Below, in pieces: positions 16,323-24,987 of a stretch of 64,000 nucleotides of DNA. Numbering within the stretch: position 1 is the first letter of the stretch; each line of letters opens with the position of its first letter. The notes below the pieces were generated by a model. That model did not search any database. It saw only the letters and a program-made list of their open reading frames with translations, and was not told the origin of the DNA. A program made the position numbers and the translations under genes. Origin of the DNA: Streptomyces sp. TLI_105 (lineage in GTDB: Bacteria > Actinomycetota > Actinomycetes > Streptomycetales > Streptomycetaceae); assembly GCF_900105415.1 (NCBI RefSeq), contig NZ_FNSM01000001.1:620001-684000 (forward strand). Direction: 5' to 3'.

Positions 16323-17876
16323 CCCTTGTGCCCCGTCCGGCATGGTGTCGGTGCGGCGTTCCGGCTGGGTGGTGCCGGTGCCGTCGGTGGCGCGGACGGT
16401 GAGGGTGTGGCGGCCGGGGGTGGCGGCCCAGGGGTGGACCCACTGGCGCCAGGTGTCGGCGCTGTCCTCGGCGGCGAGCCGGGCGTCCTGCCAGGGGCCG
16501 TCGTCGATCCGTACCTGGACCCGGCGGATGCCGCGGTGCTGGGCCCAGGCGACCCCGGCGACCATGACGGTGCCGGCGGCGGGGCGGGCGAGGGGGCGCG
16601 GGGTGTCGATGCGGGACTGGGTCTTGACGGGGGCCTGCGCCGCCCAGCCGCGCGGGACCCAGTAGGCGTCGTACGCGTCGAAGGTGGTGAGCTCGATCGA
16701 CTCGATCCACTTGCAGGCGGAGACGTAGCCGTACAGGCCGGGGACGATCATGCGGACGGGGAAGCCGTGGGTGAAGGGCAGGGGTTCGCCGTTCATCCCG
16801 AAGGCGAGGAGGGCGTCGCGGCCGTCCATGACGGCTTCGACGGGGGTGCCGATGGTCATGCCGTCGACGGAGCGGGCGACCAGCTGGTCGGCGGGGCCGC
16901 CCTCGGAGGGCGGGCGGACGCCGGCCTCGCGGAGCAGGGGGGCGAGGGGGACGCCGAGCCAGCGGGCGTTGCCGACGAGCGTACCGCCGACTTCGTTGGA
17001 GACGCAGCACAAGGTGATGTCCCGTTCGACCGTCGGCCGTGCCATGAGCTGCCGCAGAGTGAGGGTGCGCTCCTCGCGGACGCCGCTGCCATGAATGCGC
17101 AGCCGCCAGTCGCCGGCGTCGACCTTGGGGACGATGAGCGCGGTGTCGACGCGGTAGAAGTCGCGGTTCGGGGTGACGAAGGGGCTGAGGCCGGGGACGT
17201 CGAGCCGCGCTCCGACGGGCACGCCCGGTGCGGGCGAATCGGGTCGGGGCAGGACGAGGGCCGCGCGGGAGGCTGCGGCGTTCTCCTGTACGGGGCTGCC
17301 GGCGGCCCGGGCGATGGCGGCGGCGGCGGTCGCGGCGAGGCCGGTGGAGGCGGCGACGATCAGGAAGCCGCGCCGGTCCGCGCTCACGGTTCCGGGCCTC
17401 GGGGTGAGGAGGCGGCTGATCAGGACGTACAGCAGGAGCGCCCCGGCGGCGGCTCCGACCAGGGAGGGCACAGCGTCCAGGGCGGAGTCGGAGTCGGGGC
17501 GGGTGACGGCGGCGACGGCCCCGAGGACGCCGAAGGCGGCGACGGCCGCCGAGCCGAGCAGGCGGTGGCGGAGCGCGAGCAGCCCGACGCCGAGGGCGAG
17601 AACGGTGAGGAGGAGCAGGATCCCGAGCTGGAGGACGGTCTTGTCGTTCTCGCCGAAGGCGCGGATCGCCCACTCCTTGAGGGCTGCTGGGGTCCGGTCG
17701 ACGACGGTTCCGCCGACAGCCACGACGGGGCCGGCCTCGGGCCGGACCCAGAAGGAGGCGAGGTCCGCGACCGCCAGGGAGACGTACGCCGAGACCACGC
17801 CGCCGAGCGCAGCGAGGAGACGGTCGGTGCGGGTGGGTTCGAGGTGCGGCTCGGACGCGGTCCTGGTGGCGTTCAT
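16287..17876 (-). CDS. membrane-anchored molybdopterin oxidoreductase (sulfite oxidase family)
   Basis: This 529-aa protein has four or so N-terminal transmembrane helices (about residues 20-165). An internal Tat-like motif, ADRRGFL, precedes another hydrophobic stretch. The Mo-cofactor domain contains ITLCCVSNEVGG, with Cys291 aligning to the Mo ligand, and MIVPGLYGYVSACKWIESI. An Ig-like C-terminal domain (VQVRIDDGPWQDARLA) follows. The catalytic domain is thus expected outside the membrane. The ATG has no Shine-Dalgarno sequence and TAATAC lies 5 nt upstream, so the mRNA could be leaderless. The last codons form one arm of the terminator hairpin. Confidence 0.9.
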   Translation of the reverse strand: MNATRTASEPHLEPTRTDRLLAALGGVVSAYVSLAVADLASFWVRPEAGPVVAVGGTVVDRTPAALKEWAIRAFGENDKTVLQLGILLLLTVLALGVGLLALRHRLLGSAAVAAFGVLGAVAAVTRPDSDSALDAVPSLVGAAAGALLLYVLISRLLTPRPGTVSADRRGFLIVAASTGLAATAAAAIARAAGSPVQENAAASRAALVLPRPDSPAPGVPVGARLDVPGLSPFVTPNRDFYRVDTALIVPKVDAGDWRLRIHGSGVREERTLTLRQLMARPTVERDITLCCVSNEVGGTLVGNARWLGVPLAPLLREAGVRPPSEGGPADQLVARSVDGMTIGTPVEAVMDGRDALLAFGMNGEPLPFTHGFPVRMIVPGLYGYVSACKWIESIELTTFDAYDAYWVPRGWAAQAPVKTQSRIDTPRPLARPAAGTVMVAGVAWAQHRGIRRVQVRIDDGPWQDARLAAEDSADTWRQWVHPWAATPGRHTLTVRATDGTGTTQPERRTDTMPDGAQGWHSVVVTVGGA

Positions 17877-17932
17877 GGTGGGTATTACGGCACGTCCGGC
17901 GGCGCGGCGGGGCCTCCTCACCCGAATGGGTC

Positions 17933-18835
17933 TCAGCGCGTGTCCGGGTGCTCGCCCGGTGTCGCCAGGTCCTCCACCGCCTCGACCCCGACGACCGCTC
18001 CGGTGGACTTCTTGCCGCGGCGCAGCCGGCGTTCGAGCCAGGAGGCGAAGGTGGTGAGCGCGAAGTTGAGGGCGACGAAGATCACGGCGACGACGGTGAA
18101 GCAGGCGATCGTGTTGGCGCCGTAGTTGGCGCTCATCGGGCGGACGGAGGCGAGGAGTTCGGAGAAGCCGAGCATCGCGCCGCCGAGGGCGGTGTCCTTG
18201 ACGATGACGACGAGCTGGCTGACGAGGGCGGGCAGCATGGCGGTGACGGACTGCGGCAGGAGGACGTGCGCCATGGTCTGGCCCTTGCGCATGCCGATGG
18301 CCTTGGCGGCGTCGGTCTGGCCGGCGGGCAGGGCGAGGATGCCGGCGCGGACGACCTCGGCGAGTACGGAGGCGTTGTAGAGGACGAGGCCGGTGACGAC
18401 GGCGTACAGGGGGCGGGTGTCCGGGCTGATGTCGGTGAACTCGGAGTAGGCGGCGTTCGCGAAGAGCATCAGGATCAGGACGGGGATGGCCCGGAAGAAC
18501 TCGACGACGGTGCCGGCCACGGCGCGGACGGACCGGTGGTCGGAGAGCCGGAGGACGCCGAGGAGCGCGCCCAGGGGCAGGGCGATGACCATGGCGAGCG
18601 CGGCGGCGATCACGGTGTTCTTCAGGGCGGGAAGGATGTACGTCTCCCAGACGCGGGCGTCGGTGAAGAAGGGCGCCCACTTGGACCATTCGAGCTGGTT
18701 CTTGTCGGCGAGGCTCGTCACGACCCACCACACCACGGCGGCGAGGCCGATCAGGAACAGCAGGCTCCAGACGAGGTTGCGCCGTCGGGCGCGCGGGCCG
18801 GGGACGTCGTAGAGGACGGTGGGCGAGCTCTTCAC
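17933..18835 (-). CDS. gluD: glutamate ABC transporter permease GluD
   Basis: This 300-aa permease has an N-terminal helix and a His/Glu/Arg-type amino-acid permease core. The EAA loop is AAKAIGMRKGQTMAHVLLPQSVTAMLPAL. Five to six membrane spans precede a charged C-terminal tail. Its GTG overlaps the gluC stop codon by 4 nt (GTGA). It pairs with GluC to form the channel of the GluABCD high-affinity glutamate importer. Confidence 0.93.
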   Translation of the reverse strand: MKSSPTVLYDVPGPRARRRNLVWSLLFLIGLAAVVWWVVTSLADKNQLEWSKWAPFFTDARVWETYILPALKNTVIAAALAMVIALPLGALLGVLRLSDHRSVRAVAGTVVEFFRAIPVLILMLFANAAYSEFTDISPDTRPLYAVVTGLVLYNASVLAEVVRAGILALPAGQTDAAKAIGMRKGQTMAHVLLPQSVTAMLPALVSQLVVIVKDTALGGAMLGFSELLASVRPMSANYGANTIACFTVVAVIFVALNFALTTFASWLERRLRRGKKSTGAVVGVEAVEDLATPGEHPDTR

Positions 18836-19497
18836 CGTTTCACCGCCACCTTCTTGGCCACCCAGCCGAGGAGGAGCCCGGTGGGCAGGGTGAGGCAGAG
18901 GAAGCCGACGGCGAAGATCACGGAGATGAGGATGAGCTGGGCCTCGTTCTCGATCATCTCGCGCATCAGCAGGGCCGCTTCGGAGACGCCGATGGCGGCG
19001 GCCACGGTGGTGTTCTTGGTGAGGGCGATGAGGACGTTGGTGAGCGGGCCGACGACGGAGCGGAAGGCCTGCGGGAGCACGATCAGGCGCAGTACCTGGG
19101 GGAAGTCGAGGCCGATGGCGCGGGCGGCCTCGACCTGTCCGAGGGGGACGGTGTTGATGCCGGAGCGGAGGGCCTCGCAGACGAAGGCGCTGGTGTAGGC
19201 GGTGAGGCCGAGGACGGCGAGCCGGAAGTTGATGGTGGTGAAGCGTTCGGCGCCGAGGCTGACTCCGAGGGTCTGGAAGAGGCCGAGCGAGGTGAAGACG
19301 ATGATGACGGTGAGGGGGATGTTGCGGACGATGTTGATGTAGACGGTGCCGAAGCCCCGCATGAGGGGGACGGGGCTGACGCGCATCGCGGCCAGCAGCG
19401 TCCCCCAGACGAGGGAGCCGATCGCGGAGTAGACGGTGAGCTGCACCGTCACCCAGAAGGCTCCGAGCAGGTCGTACCCCTGGAGGAAGTCGAACAC
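18832..19497 (-). CDS. gluC: glutamate ABC transporter permease GluC
   Basis: This 221-aa permease of the polar amino acid family has five membrane spans and the EAA motif AARAIGLDFPQVLRLIVLPQAFRSVVGPL. The GTG start at 19497 is 10 nt after the gluB stop codon, which gives a length typical of GluC. Longer in-frame readings run into the gluB coding end. It sits third in the gluA-gluB-gluC-gluD order known from actinobacteria. Confidence 0.93.
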   Translation of the reverse strand: MFDFLQGYDLLGAFWVTVQLTVYSAIGSLVWGTLLAAMRVSPVPLMRGFGTVYINIVRNIPLTVIIVFTSLGLFQTLGVSLGAERFTTINFRLAVLGLTAYTSAFVCEALRSGINTVPLGQVEAARAIGLDFPQVLRLIVLPQAFRSVVGPLTNVLIALTKNTTVAAAIGVSEAALLMREMIENEAQLILISVIFAVGFLCLTLPTGLLLGWVAKKVAVKR

Positions 19498-19507
19498 GAC
19501 GGCCTGC

Positions 19508-20359
19508 TCACTTGACGATGACGCCGATCTTCGGGGCGGGCTCGTTCTGGTAGCCGGCGGGGCCAAGGTTCTTCTTGACCGCCGCCTCCCAGGAGCCGTC
19601 GGCGACCATCTTCTCCAGGGCCGTGTTGATCTTGGCCTTGAGGTCGCTGCCCTTCTGGACGCCGATGCCGTAGTTCTCGTTGCTCATCTTGAAGCCGCCG
19701 AGCTTGAACTTGCCCTTGAACTCGGGCTGCGAGGCGTAGCCGGCGAGGATCGAGTCGTCGGTGGTGACGGCGTCGATGACCCCGTTCTCCAGTCCGGTCA
19801 GGCACTCCGAGTAGCCGCCGTACTCCTGGAGTTGGGCGTTGGGGGCGATCTTGTCCTTGACGTTCTGCGCGGAGGTCGAGCCGGTGACCGAGCAGAGCTT
19901 CTTGTTGTTCAGGTCGGACGGCTTCTTGATCGAGTCGTCATCCGCCCGGATCAGGACGTCCTGGTGGGCGAGGAGGTAGGGACCCGCGAAGTCGACCTTC
20001 TCCAGCCGCTTGTCGTTGATCGAGTACGAGGCCGCGATGAAGTCCACGTCGCCGCGCTGGAGCAGCGTCTCGCGGTCGGCGCTCTTGGCCTCCTTCCACT
20101 CGATGTCGGACGGCTTGTGGCCGAGCTGCTTGGCGACGTAGGTCGCCACGTCGACGTCGAAGCCGGTGTAGGTGCCGTCGGGGGTCTTCAGGCCGATGCC
20201 GGGCTGGTCGAACTTGATGCCGACGGTGATCTTGTCGCCGTCGCCGTGGTCCCGGGGCGCGCCGCCGGCCGCGGCGTTCGCGAATCCTGTGGAGGTGACG
20301 GAGAGGACGACGGCCGCGGCGGCTGCCACGACGGCCCTGCTGGTCCTGAGCGGGTTCAT
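19508..20359 (-). CDS. gluB: glutamate-binding protein GluB (no lipobox)
   Basis: This 283-aa extracellular binding protein has a clear SBP family 3 body: KITVGIKFDQPGIGLKTPDGTYTGFDVDVA, DFIAASYSINDKR and LCSVTGSTSAQNV. The signal sequence (residues 1 to about 30) ends in GFANAAAGG with no cysteine, so it has a signal peptidase I type site. Gram-positive binding proteins are normally lipoproteins anchored by a lipobox Cys, so retention at the membrane is unexplained. The ATG at 20359 (AGGGG upstream) is preferred to the GTG three codons earlier. Confidence 0.92.
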   Translation of the reverse strand: MNPLRTSRAVVAAAAAVVLSVTSTGFANAAAGGAPRDHGDGDKITVGIKFDQPGIGLKTPDGTYTGFDVDVATYVAKQLGHKPSDIEWKEAKSADRETLLQRGDVDFIAASYSINDKRLEKVDFAGPYLLAHQDVLIRADDDSIKKPSDLNNKKLCSVTGSTSAQNVKDKIAPNAQLQEYGGYSECLTGLENGVIDAVTTDDSILAGYASQPEFKGKFKLGGFKMSNENYGIGVQKGSDLKAKINTALEKMVADGSWEAAVKKNLGPAGYQNEPAPKIGVIVK

Positions 20360-20417
20360 GAGGATCACCCCTGGGGGCTGCTGTTCGGGCGACCGGGCGA
20401 CGGCCGCGGCTCGGTGC

Positions 20418-20478
20418 TGGAGGATCTTGGAGAGGCACGGGCTCCTGGACGGGTCAGTGGTGGAGGATCTTGGAGAGG
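20418..20478. repeat. 18-bp direct repeat copying the gluA 3' coding end
   Basis: The 18-mer TGGAGGATCTTGGAGAGG occurs at 20461-20478, inside the last gluA codons, and again at 20418-20435 in the gluA-gluB gap, 43 bp away. It looks like a short local duplication. Confidence 0.8.
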
Positions 20479-21209
20479 AAGTCCTTGGCGCGGTCGCTGC
20501 GCGGGTTGCTGAAGAACTCGTCCGGGGTCGTCTCCTCGACGATCCGGCCGTCGGCCATGAAGACCACGCGGTTGGCGGCGGAGCGGGCGAAGCCCATCTC
20601 GTGGGTGACGACCACCATCGTCATGCCGTCCTGTGCCAGTTGCCGCATGACCTCCAGGACCTCGTTGATCATCTCCGGGTCGAGCGCGGAGGTCGGCTCG
20701 TCGAAGAGCATCACCTTCGGATCCATGGCGAGGGCGCGGGCGATCGCCACGCGCTGCTGCTGGCCCCCGGAGAGCTGCGCCGGGTACTTGTCGGCCTGTG
20801 AGGCGACGCCGACCCGGTCGAGGAGGGCGCGGGCCCTCTCCTCGGCCTTCTTCCGGTCCTTCTTGCGGACCTTGATCTGACCGAGGGTCACGTTGTCGAG
20901 CACGGTCTTGTGCGCGAAGAGGTTGAAGGACTGGAAGACCATGCCCACGTCGGCCCGCAGGGCCGCCAGTGCGCGTCCTTCGGCGGGCAGCGGCCGCCCG
21001 TCGACGACGATCTCGCCCGCGTCGATGGTCTCCAGGCGGTTGATCGCGCGGCACAGTGTCGACTTCCCCGAGCCGGAGGGCCCGATGACGACGACGACCT
21101 CGCCGCGGTGGATCGTGAGGTCGATGGACTGGAGGACGTGCAGGGGGCCGAAGTGCTTGTCGACCCCGCGCAGTACGACGAGCGCGTCGCCGCTGTCCGG
21201 GACGGGCAT
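20454..21209 (-). CDS. gluA: glutamate ABC transporter ATPase GluA
   Basis: This 251-aa ATPase energises glutamate uptake. It shows Walker [10 protein letters not shown], the Q-loop MVFQSFNLF, the signature LSGGQQQR, Walker [15 protein letters not shown] and the switch [12 protein letters not shown]. The ATG at 21209 has AGGAGGGTGCC upstream, an excellent Shine-Dalgarno sequence; an in-frame extension upstream has no coding character. It is the first gene of the gluABCD operon, with a gap of 94 nt before gluB. Confidence 0.96.
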   Translation of the reverse strand: MPVPDSGDALVVLRGVDKHFGPLHVLQSIDLTIHRGEVVVVIGPSGSGKSTLCRAINRLETIDAGEIVVDGRPLPAEGRALAALRADVGMVFQSFNLFAHKTVLDNVTLGQIKVRKKDRKKAEERARALLDRVGVASQADKYPAQLSGGQQQRVAIARALAMDPKVMLFDEPTSALDPEMINEVLEVMRQLAQDGMTMVVVTHEMGFARSAANRVVFMADGRIVEETTPDEFFSNPRSDRAKDFLSKILHH

Positions 21210-21438
21210 GGCACCCTCCTGGGTCACGCCCCCGCTTGCCGCTCCCTCCCCACGTTCATGCTCCGCCCTCCACCCGTCCGGCGCACTCCGGGCGGCGGGC
21301 GCACGGAGGGTGAGCGCACCGGCACGCTGCGGGGCCCCGGCCCGGGGGGCGTCCCCGCCGGGCGGCCCGGAGCCTGCGCGTGGCGACGGCCGGGCCCACA
21401 CTGGGGGTGGGGAGCCGAGTGTGTGAGGAGGGACCGCC

Positions 21439-21897
21439 ATGAGCAGAGCCGCGCCCAAGGTCAGCACGTTGCCCCAGGAGCACCGGGAGCGCCTGATGGC
21501 CTTCGCCGAGGACGTGTACTTCGAGTCCGGTCACCGCCTGTTCGAGGAGCAGCAGCACGCCGACCGGTTCTGGATCGTGAAGACGGGCGCGGTGACCCTC
21601 GACGCGAAGGTGCCGGGCCGGGGGTCGCCCGTGATCGAGACCCTGCGCCACGGCGAGCTGGTCGGGCTCTCCTGGCTGTTCCCGCCGTACCTGTGCCAGT
21701 CGGGGGCCGAGGCGATGACGCCGGTCCGGGCGTACGAGTTCGACGCCCCGGCCGTGCGGTCGATGTGCCACTCGGACACGGAGTTCGGCGCGTCGGTCAT
21801 CTACTGGGTGGGGGCGATCCTCGCCCACCGCCTCCATGTGACCCGGGTCCGTCTCCTCGACCTGTACGCCCCGCACGGCAGCGGCGTCCTGGCCTGA
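21439..21897 (+). CDS. stand-alone cyclic-nucleotide-binding (Crp-like) domain protein
   Basis: This 152-aa protein is a single cNMP-binding beta-roll (about residues 20-125). It contains [27 protein letters not shown] and [16 protein letters not shown]; the latter resembles the phosphate-binding cassette but with Trp where CRP has the key Arg-Ala. There is no helix-turn-helix or catalytic domain after it. A GGAGGGACCGCC site precedes the ATG. It converges on the LuxR regulator. The function is unknown; a ligand-binding partner protein is a possibility. Confidence 0.85.
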   Translation: MSRAAPKVSTLPQEHRERLMAFAEDVYFESGHRLFEEQQHADRFWIVKTGAVTLDAKVPGRGSPVIETLRHGELVGLSWLFPPYLCQSGAEAMTPVRAYEFDAPAVRSMCHSDTEFGASVIYWVGAILAHRLHVTRVRLLDLYAPHGSGVLA

Positions 21898-21928
21898 CCG
21901 GCGGTGTGCCGGAGCGGCGTCGCGGGCT

Positions 21929-21961
21929 GCCCGGCGCCGTGCGGACGGCACGGCGCCGGGC
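21929..21961. terminator. bidirectional hairpin terminator
   Basis: A perfect 14-bp stem (21929-21942 with 21948-21961) and a 5-nt loop sit between two convergent genes, 32 nt past the cNMP gene and 14 nt past the LuxR regulator gene. Confidence 0.8.
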
Positions 21962-21974
21962 GGGCCCCGGACGG

Positions 21975-24821
21975 TCAGGCGAGGAGGACGTCCGCCAGGT
22001 CCGCCCGGCCGCTGACGCCGAGCTTGCGGTAGATCCTGCCGAGGTGGTTCTCCACGGTCCGCACGGACAGGACGTACGTCTCGGCGATCTCCCGGCTCGT
22101 GCGGCCGCGCGCGGCCATCAGCGCGATGTCCCGCTCCCGGGCGCTGAGCGGCACCGCCGCCGCGGCCCCGGCGAGCGCCGGGGTGGCCGCCTCCTGGCAC
22201 CGGCCGCGCAGCGCGAGGGCCCGGGCGGCGGCCCGCGCGGCGCTCGCCGCGCGGTCCCGGCGCCGCCACGCCCCGGCCGCCTCCCCCAACGCCTCGGCCG
22301 CGTACAGGTGCAGGCCGAGCGCGCCCATCCGCTCGGCGACGGCCTCCAGGGCCGCCGGATCGGGCCCGTCCGCCGGGGCCACCGCCGCCGCGTGGGCGGC
22401 CCGGACCTCCGCGAGCGAGCCCTGGACGAGCGCGGTCGCCGCCGCCAGTTCCGCCGCGACGGCGCCGGCTCCCGCGCGGGAGCCCTGCGGCCCCCAGCGC
22501 AGGACGTCGTGGAACAGCGCCGTGGCGACGGTCGCCTCGCCACGGGCGAGCGCCGCACGGGCGGCACCGAGCATCAGCTCCCGCGCGGGACCGTCCGCTC
22601 CCCGCAACAGCCGGACCCAGCCGTGGGCGCGGAGCGTGTCGACCTGACAGAGCGGGCTGTACGGCGGGGGGACCGGCGCCGGCACGTCCGTGTCGGGCGC
22701 GTGGGCGGGCATCGGCGCCTCCGCGTCGGGCGCGTGGGGAGACGCCGGCGCCTGGGGAGACGCCGGCGCCTGGGCCGGCGTCAGCGCGGCCCCCTCCGGC
22801 GCCTGGGCCGGCGTCAGTGCCTCCGCCTCCGGGGCGATGCGGCCCGTCTGGGCCGCGGCGAGGACCAGGCCCGCGAGGGCGCGCTGTTCGGCGAAGGGCT
22901 GTCCGCAGAGGCGGGCGAGGGCGCGGGCCTCACGGAAGTGGGCCAGGGCGTCGGTGACAAGGCCGCGTTCGAGGGCGATGCGGCCGCGGACCCAGGCGAA
23001 CCAGACGGTGAGCGCCGGAACCGCGTCCCGCATCGCCTCCTGTCCTTCGAGGGCGGTGCGTTCCGCCTCGTCGAGGCGGCCCGACTCCAGGAGGGCGGCC
23101 GCCACGAGGTACAGGCTGCGGGCCGGGTAGTAGGCGGTCCAGCGGTCGGCGAGCCCGCTCTGGACGGCGTAGGCGTGCCGACCGGTCCGTACGGCCTCGT
23201 CGACGCGCCCGGCGGCGAGCCGCACCCGCAGGTGCGCCTGCAACAGCAGCACGTCCGCCTGGGTCCACGCGCCGCCGCCGTCGCCGCCGGGTTTCGGGTC
23301 GGCGCCCTCGGCCAGGGCCAGGACGGCGGCCGCCTCGTCGTTGCGGCCGACGGCGCTCAGCAGGGTGGCCCGGCAGGCCGTGAGCACGGGCCGGGTCCCG
23401 ATCCGGCCTGCGGCCCGGTCCAGCACCCCGAACGCGGCGAGGGCGTCGCCGAGGCCGTACAGGTGGTGCTGGGAGAGCGCCGCGGCGGCGGACTCGACCT
23501 CGCCCGGTGTGCGGGCCTCGTCGAAGGCTCGTTCCAGGACCGGGATGCTCTCGGTGAACTCGCCGCGCTGGCCGAGCCCTTCGCCGAGCAGCAGCCCGGC
23601 CACGACGTGGGGGCCCTGCGTCAGGGCGGCCCGGGCGAGGCGGCACATGGTGTCGACGTCGCCGTCGTCCAGGGCGTGCCCGGCCGCGCGGACGAGCAGT
23701 TCGGGGTCGGCCGTGCCGGTGGCGTCGAGCTCCCAGCGGGCGAGGGAGAGCGCGTCGCCGTGCCGCCTCGCCCCGTACTCCCTTACACGTCCGGCCTGTT
23801 CGAGCAGGAGGGCACGGGCGAGGAGGCGGGGGGTGCCCCGGCGGAGGAGCAGGGCGTGCCAGGGGTGGGCCAGCTGGACCCGGCCGCGCCGGTCGTCCTC
23901 GGTGACGACGACGAGGTGCTCCTCCTCCAGCGCGGCGAGGGCCTCGGGCGTCACCCGCGCCAGGGCGTCGGCGAGCCCGAGCGGGCCGCACAGGGCGAGC
24001 AGCCGCAGCAGGGCCCGCCGGTCCTCCGGGAGCCCGCGGAAGCGCCCTTCGGCGGGCGCGTCGAGCAGGGTGTCGTCCAGCGGTCCGGTGAGGCACCACA
24101 CGTCGTCCACGGGCCGCAGGGTGCCTTCCCGGACGGCGGCGCGCAGGATCTCCCGGGTCCACAGGGCGTTGCCCCGCCCCGCCTCCCACAGGGCCCGTAC
24201 GGCGGGGGCGGTGACGGGCGCGCCGAGCGTGTCGGCGAGGAGGCGTGCGGTGGTGGCCCGGTCGAAGGGGCCGACGCGGAGGTGTTCCACGGCGTCCTGG
24301 TGCCAGAGCGCGCGCAGCGCCTCGGGCCAGTCGGCGCCCTGGGGCAGGGTGGCGACCAGGAAGAAGCCGGGTGCCGGTGCGGTGGCCGCGTCGGTGGCGA
24401 GCGCGGAGAGCAGGGTGAGGGAGGAACCGTCCAGGTGGTGGATGTCGTCCACCAGGAGCAGGGTGCGGGGCCGGCCTGCCGGGACGGCGAGCAGGTGCCG
24501 TAACTCCTGCAAGTGGCGGCCGAGTTCGTCGGGGAGCGCGGGGCCGGTGAGGTGGGGGGCGAAGGCCGCGAGGGGGACGTGCGAGGCGGCCTCGCTCACC
24601 GGGAGCCGCACGGTCCGGTGGTGCGCGGCGACCTCGTCGGCGAACTCGACGGCGAGCCTGCTCTTCCCGACGCCGCCCTCCCCCGTGATGACGACGCCCC
24701 GGCAGCCTGATCCGCGCAGCCCGCCGCGCAGGCGCTCGAGTTCGGCGTGGCGCCCGGTGAAGGGCAGGGGCCGCCCGGTGAAGGGCAGGGGTCTTCCGTC
24801 ATCCGTCACCGGCGTCCCCAT
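21975..24821 (-). CDS. LAL-type LuxR family transcriptional regulator
   Basis: This 948-aa regulator has an N-terminal AAA/STAND ATPase (Walker A GEGGVGKSRL at about residues 47-56, Walker B TLLLVDDIHHL), a long TPR-like helical middle, and a C-terminal LuxR helix-turn-helix (LSARERDIALMAARGRTSRE, then YVLSVRTVENHLGRIYRKLG). A low-complexity Pro/Ala linker with repeated PAQAP and ASPQAP units lies around residue 670-720. The N-terminus carries a duplicated RPLPFTG. It is transcribed divergently from the lanthipeptide genes, 166 nt away, and is a candidate cluster regulator. ATG at 24821 with GGAG 6 nt upstream. Confidence 0.92.
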   Translation of the reverse strand: MGTPVTDDGRPLPFTGRPLPFTGRHAELERLRGGLRGSGCRGVVITGEGGVGKSRLAVEFADEVAAHHRTVRLPVSEAASHVPLAAFAPHLTGPALPDELGRHLQELRHLLAVPAGRPRTLLLVDDIHHLDGSSLTLLSALATDAATAPAPGFFLVATLPQGADWPEALRALWHQDAVEHLRVGPFDRATTARLLADTLGAPVTAPAVRALWEAGRGNALWTREILRAAVREGTLRPVDDVWCLTGPLDDTLLDAPAEGRFRGLPEDRRALLRLLALCGPLGLADALARVTPEALAALEEEHLVVVTEDDRRGRVQLAHPWHALLLRRGTPRLLARALLLEQAGRVREYGARRHGDALSLARWELDATGTADPELLVRAAGHALDDGDVDTMCRLARAALTQGPHVVAGLLLGEGLGQRGEFTESIPVLERAFDEARTPGEVESAAAALSQHHLYGLGDALAAFGVLDRAAGRIGTRPVLTACRATLLSAVGRNDEAAAVLALAEGADPKPGGDGGGAWTQADVLLLQAHLRVRLAAGRVDEAVRTGRHAYAVQSGLADRWTAYYPARSLYLVAAALLESGRLDEAERTALEGQEAMRDAVPALTVWFAWVRGRIALERGLVTDALAHFREARALARLCGQPFAEQRALAGLVLAAAQTGRIAPEAEALTPAQAPEGAALTPAQAPASPQAPASPHAPDAEAPMPAHAPDTDVPAPVPPPYSPLCQVDTLRAHGWVRLLRGADGPARELMLGAARAALARGEATVATALFHDVLRWGPQGSRAGAGAVAAELAAATALVQGSLAEVRAAHAAAVAPADGPDPAALEAVAERMGALGLHLYAAEALGEAAGAWRRRDRAASAARAAARALALRGRCQEAATPALAGAAAAVPLSARERDIALMAARGRTSREIAETYVLSVRTVENHLGRIYRKLGVSGRADLADVLLA

Positions 24822-24851
24822 CCCCTTCTCCGCCCTTGCGTCGCTTGTCCG

Positions 24852-24887
24852 TTGAGTAGGTGTCCGCCGGGGTTTGAGTAGGTGTCC
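24852..24887. promoter_or_regulatory. two 14-bp direct repeats 22 bp apart before the lanthipeptide genes
   Basis: TTGAGTAGGTGTCC occurs perfectly at 24852-24865 and 24874-24887, a 22-bp period (two helical turns), in the divergent promoter region between the LuxR regulator and the first P450. This is the geometry of a dimeric activator bound to one DNA face. Confidence 0.55.
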
Positions 24888-24987
24888 ACTCTGTCGCCGT
24901 TCCCCCCGGCGGCGGAGGCTATGCGACAGGCGGGCACCACGGCCGAAAGCCCGCCGGTCGTCGGAAGTGCTTCGGGGGGAGTGCGAC

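Noticed and set aside
22690..22830. Repeated GGCGCCTGGG text suggesting a minisatellite
   Set aside because: It encodes the Pro/Ala linker of the LAL regulator; codon-level repeats in a low-complexity linker explain it.
20910..24503. A 1197-codon plus-strand open frame opposite the LuxR regulator
   Set aside because: Shadow of the LAL gene; the minus strand encodes Walker and LuxR motifs.
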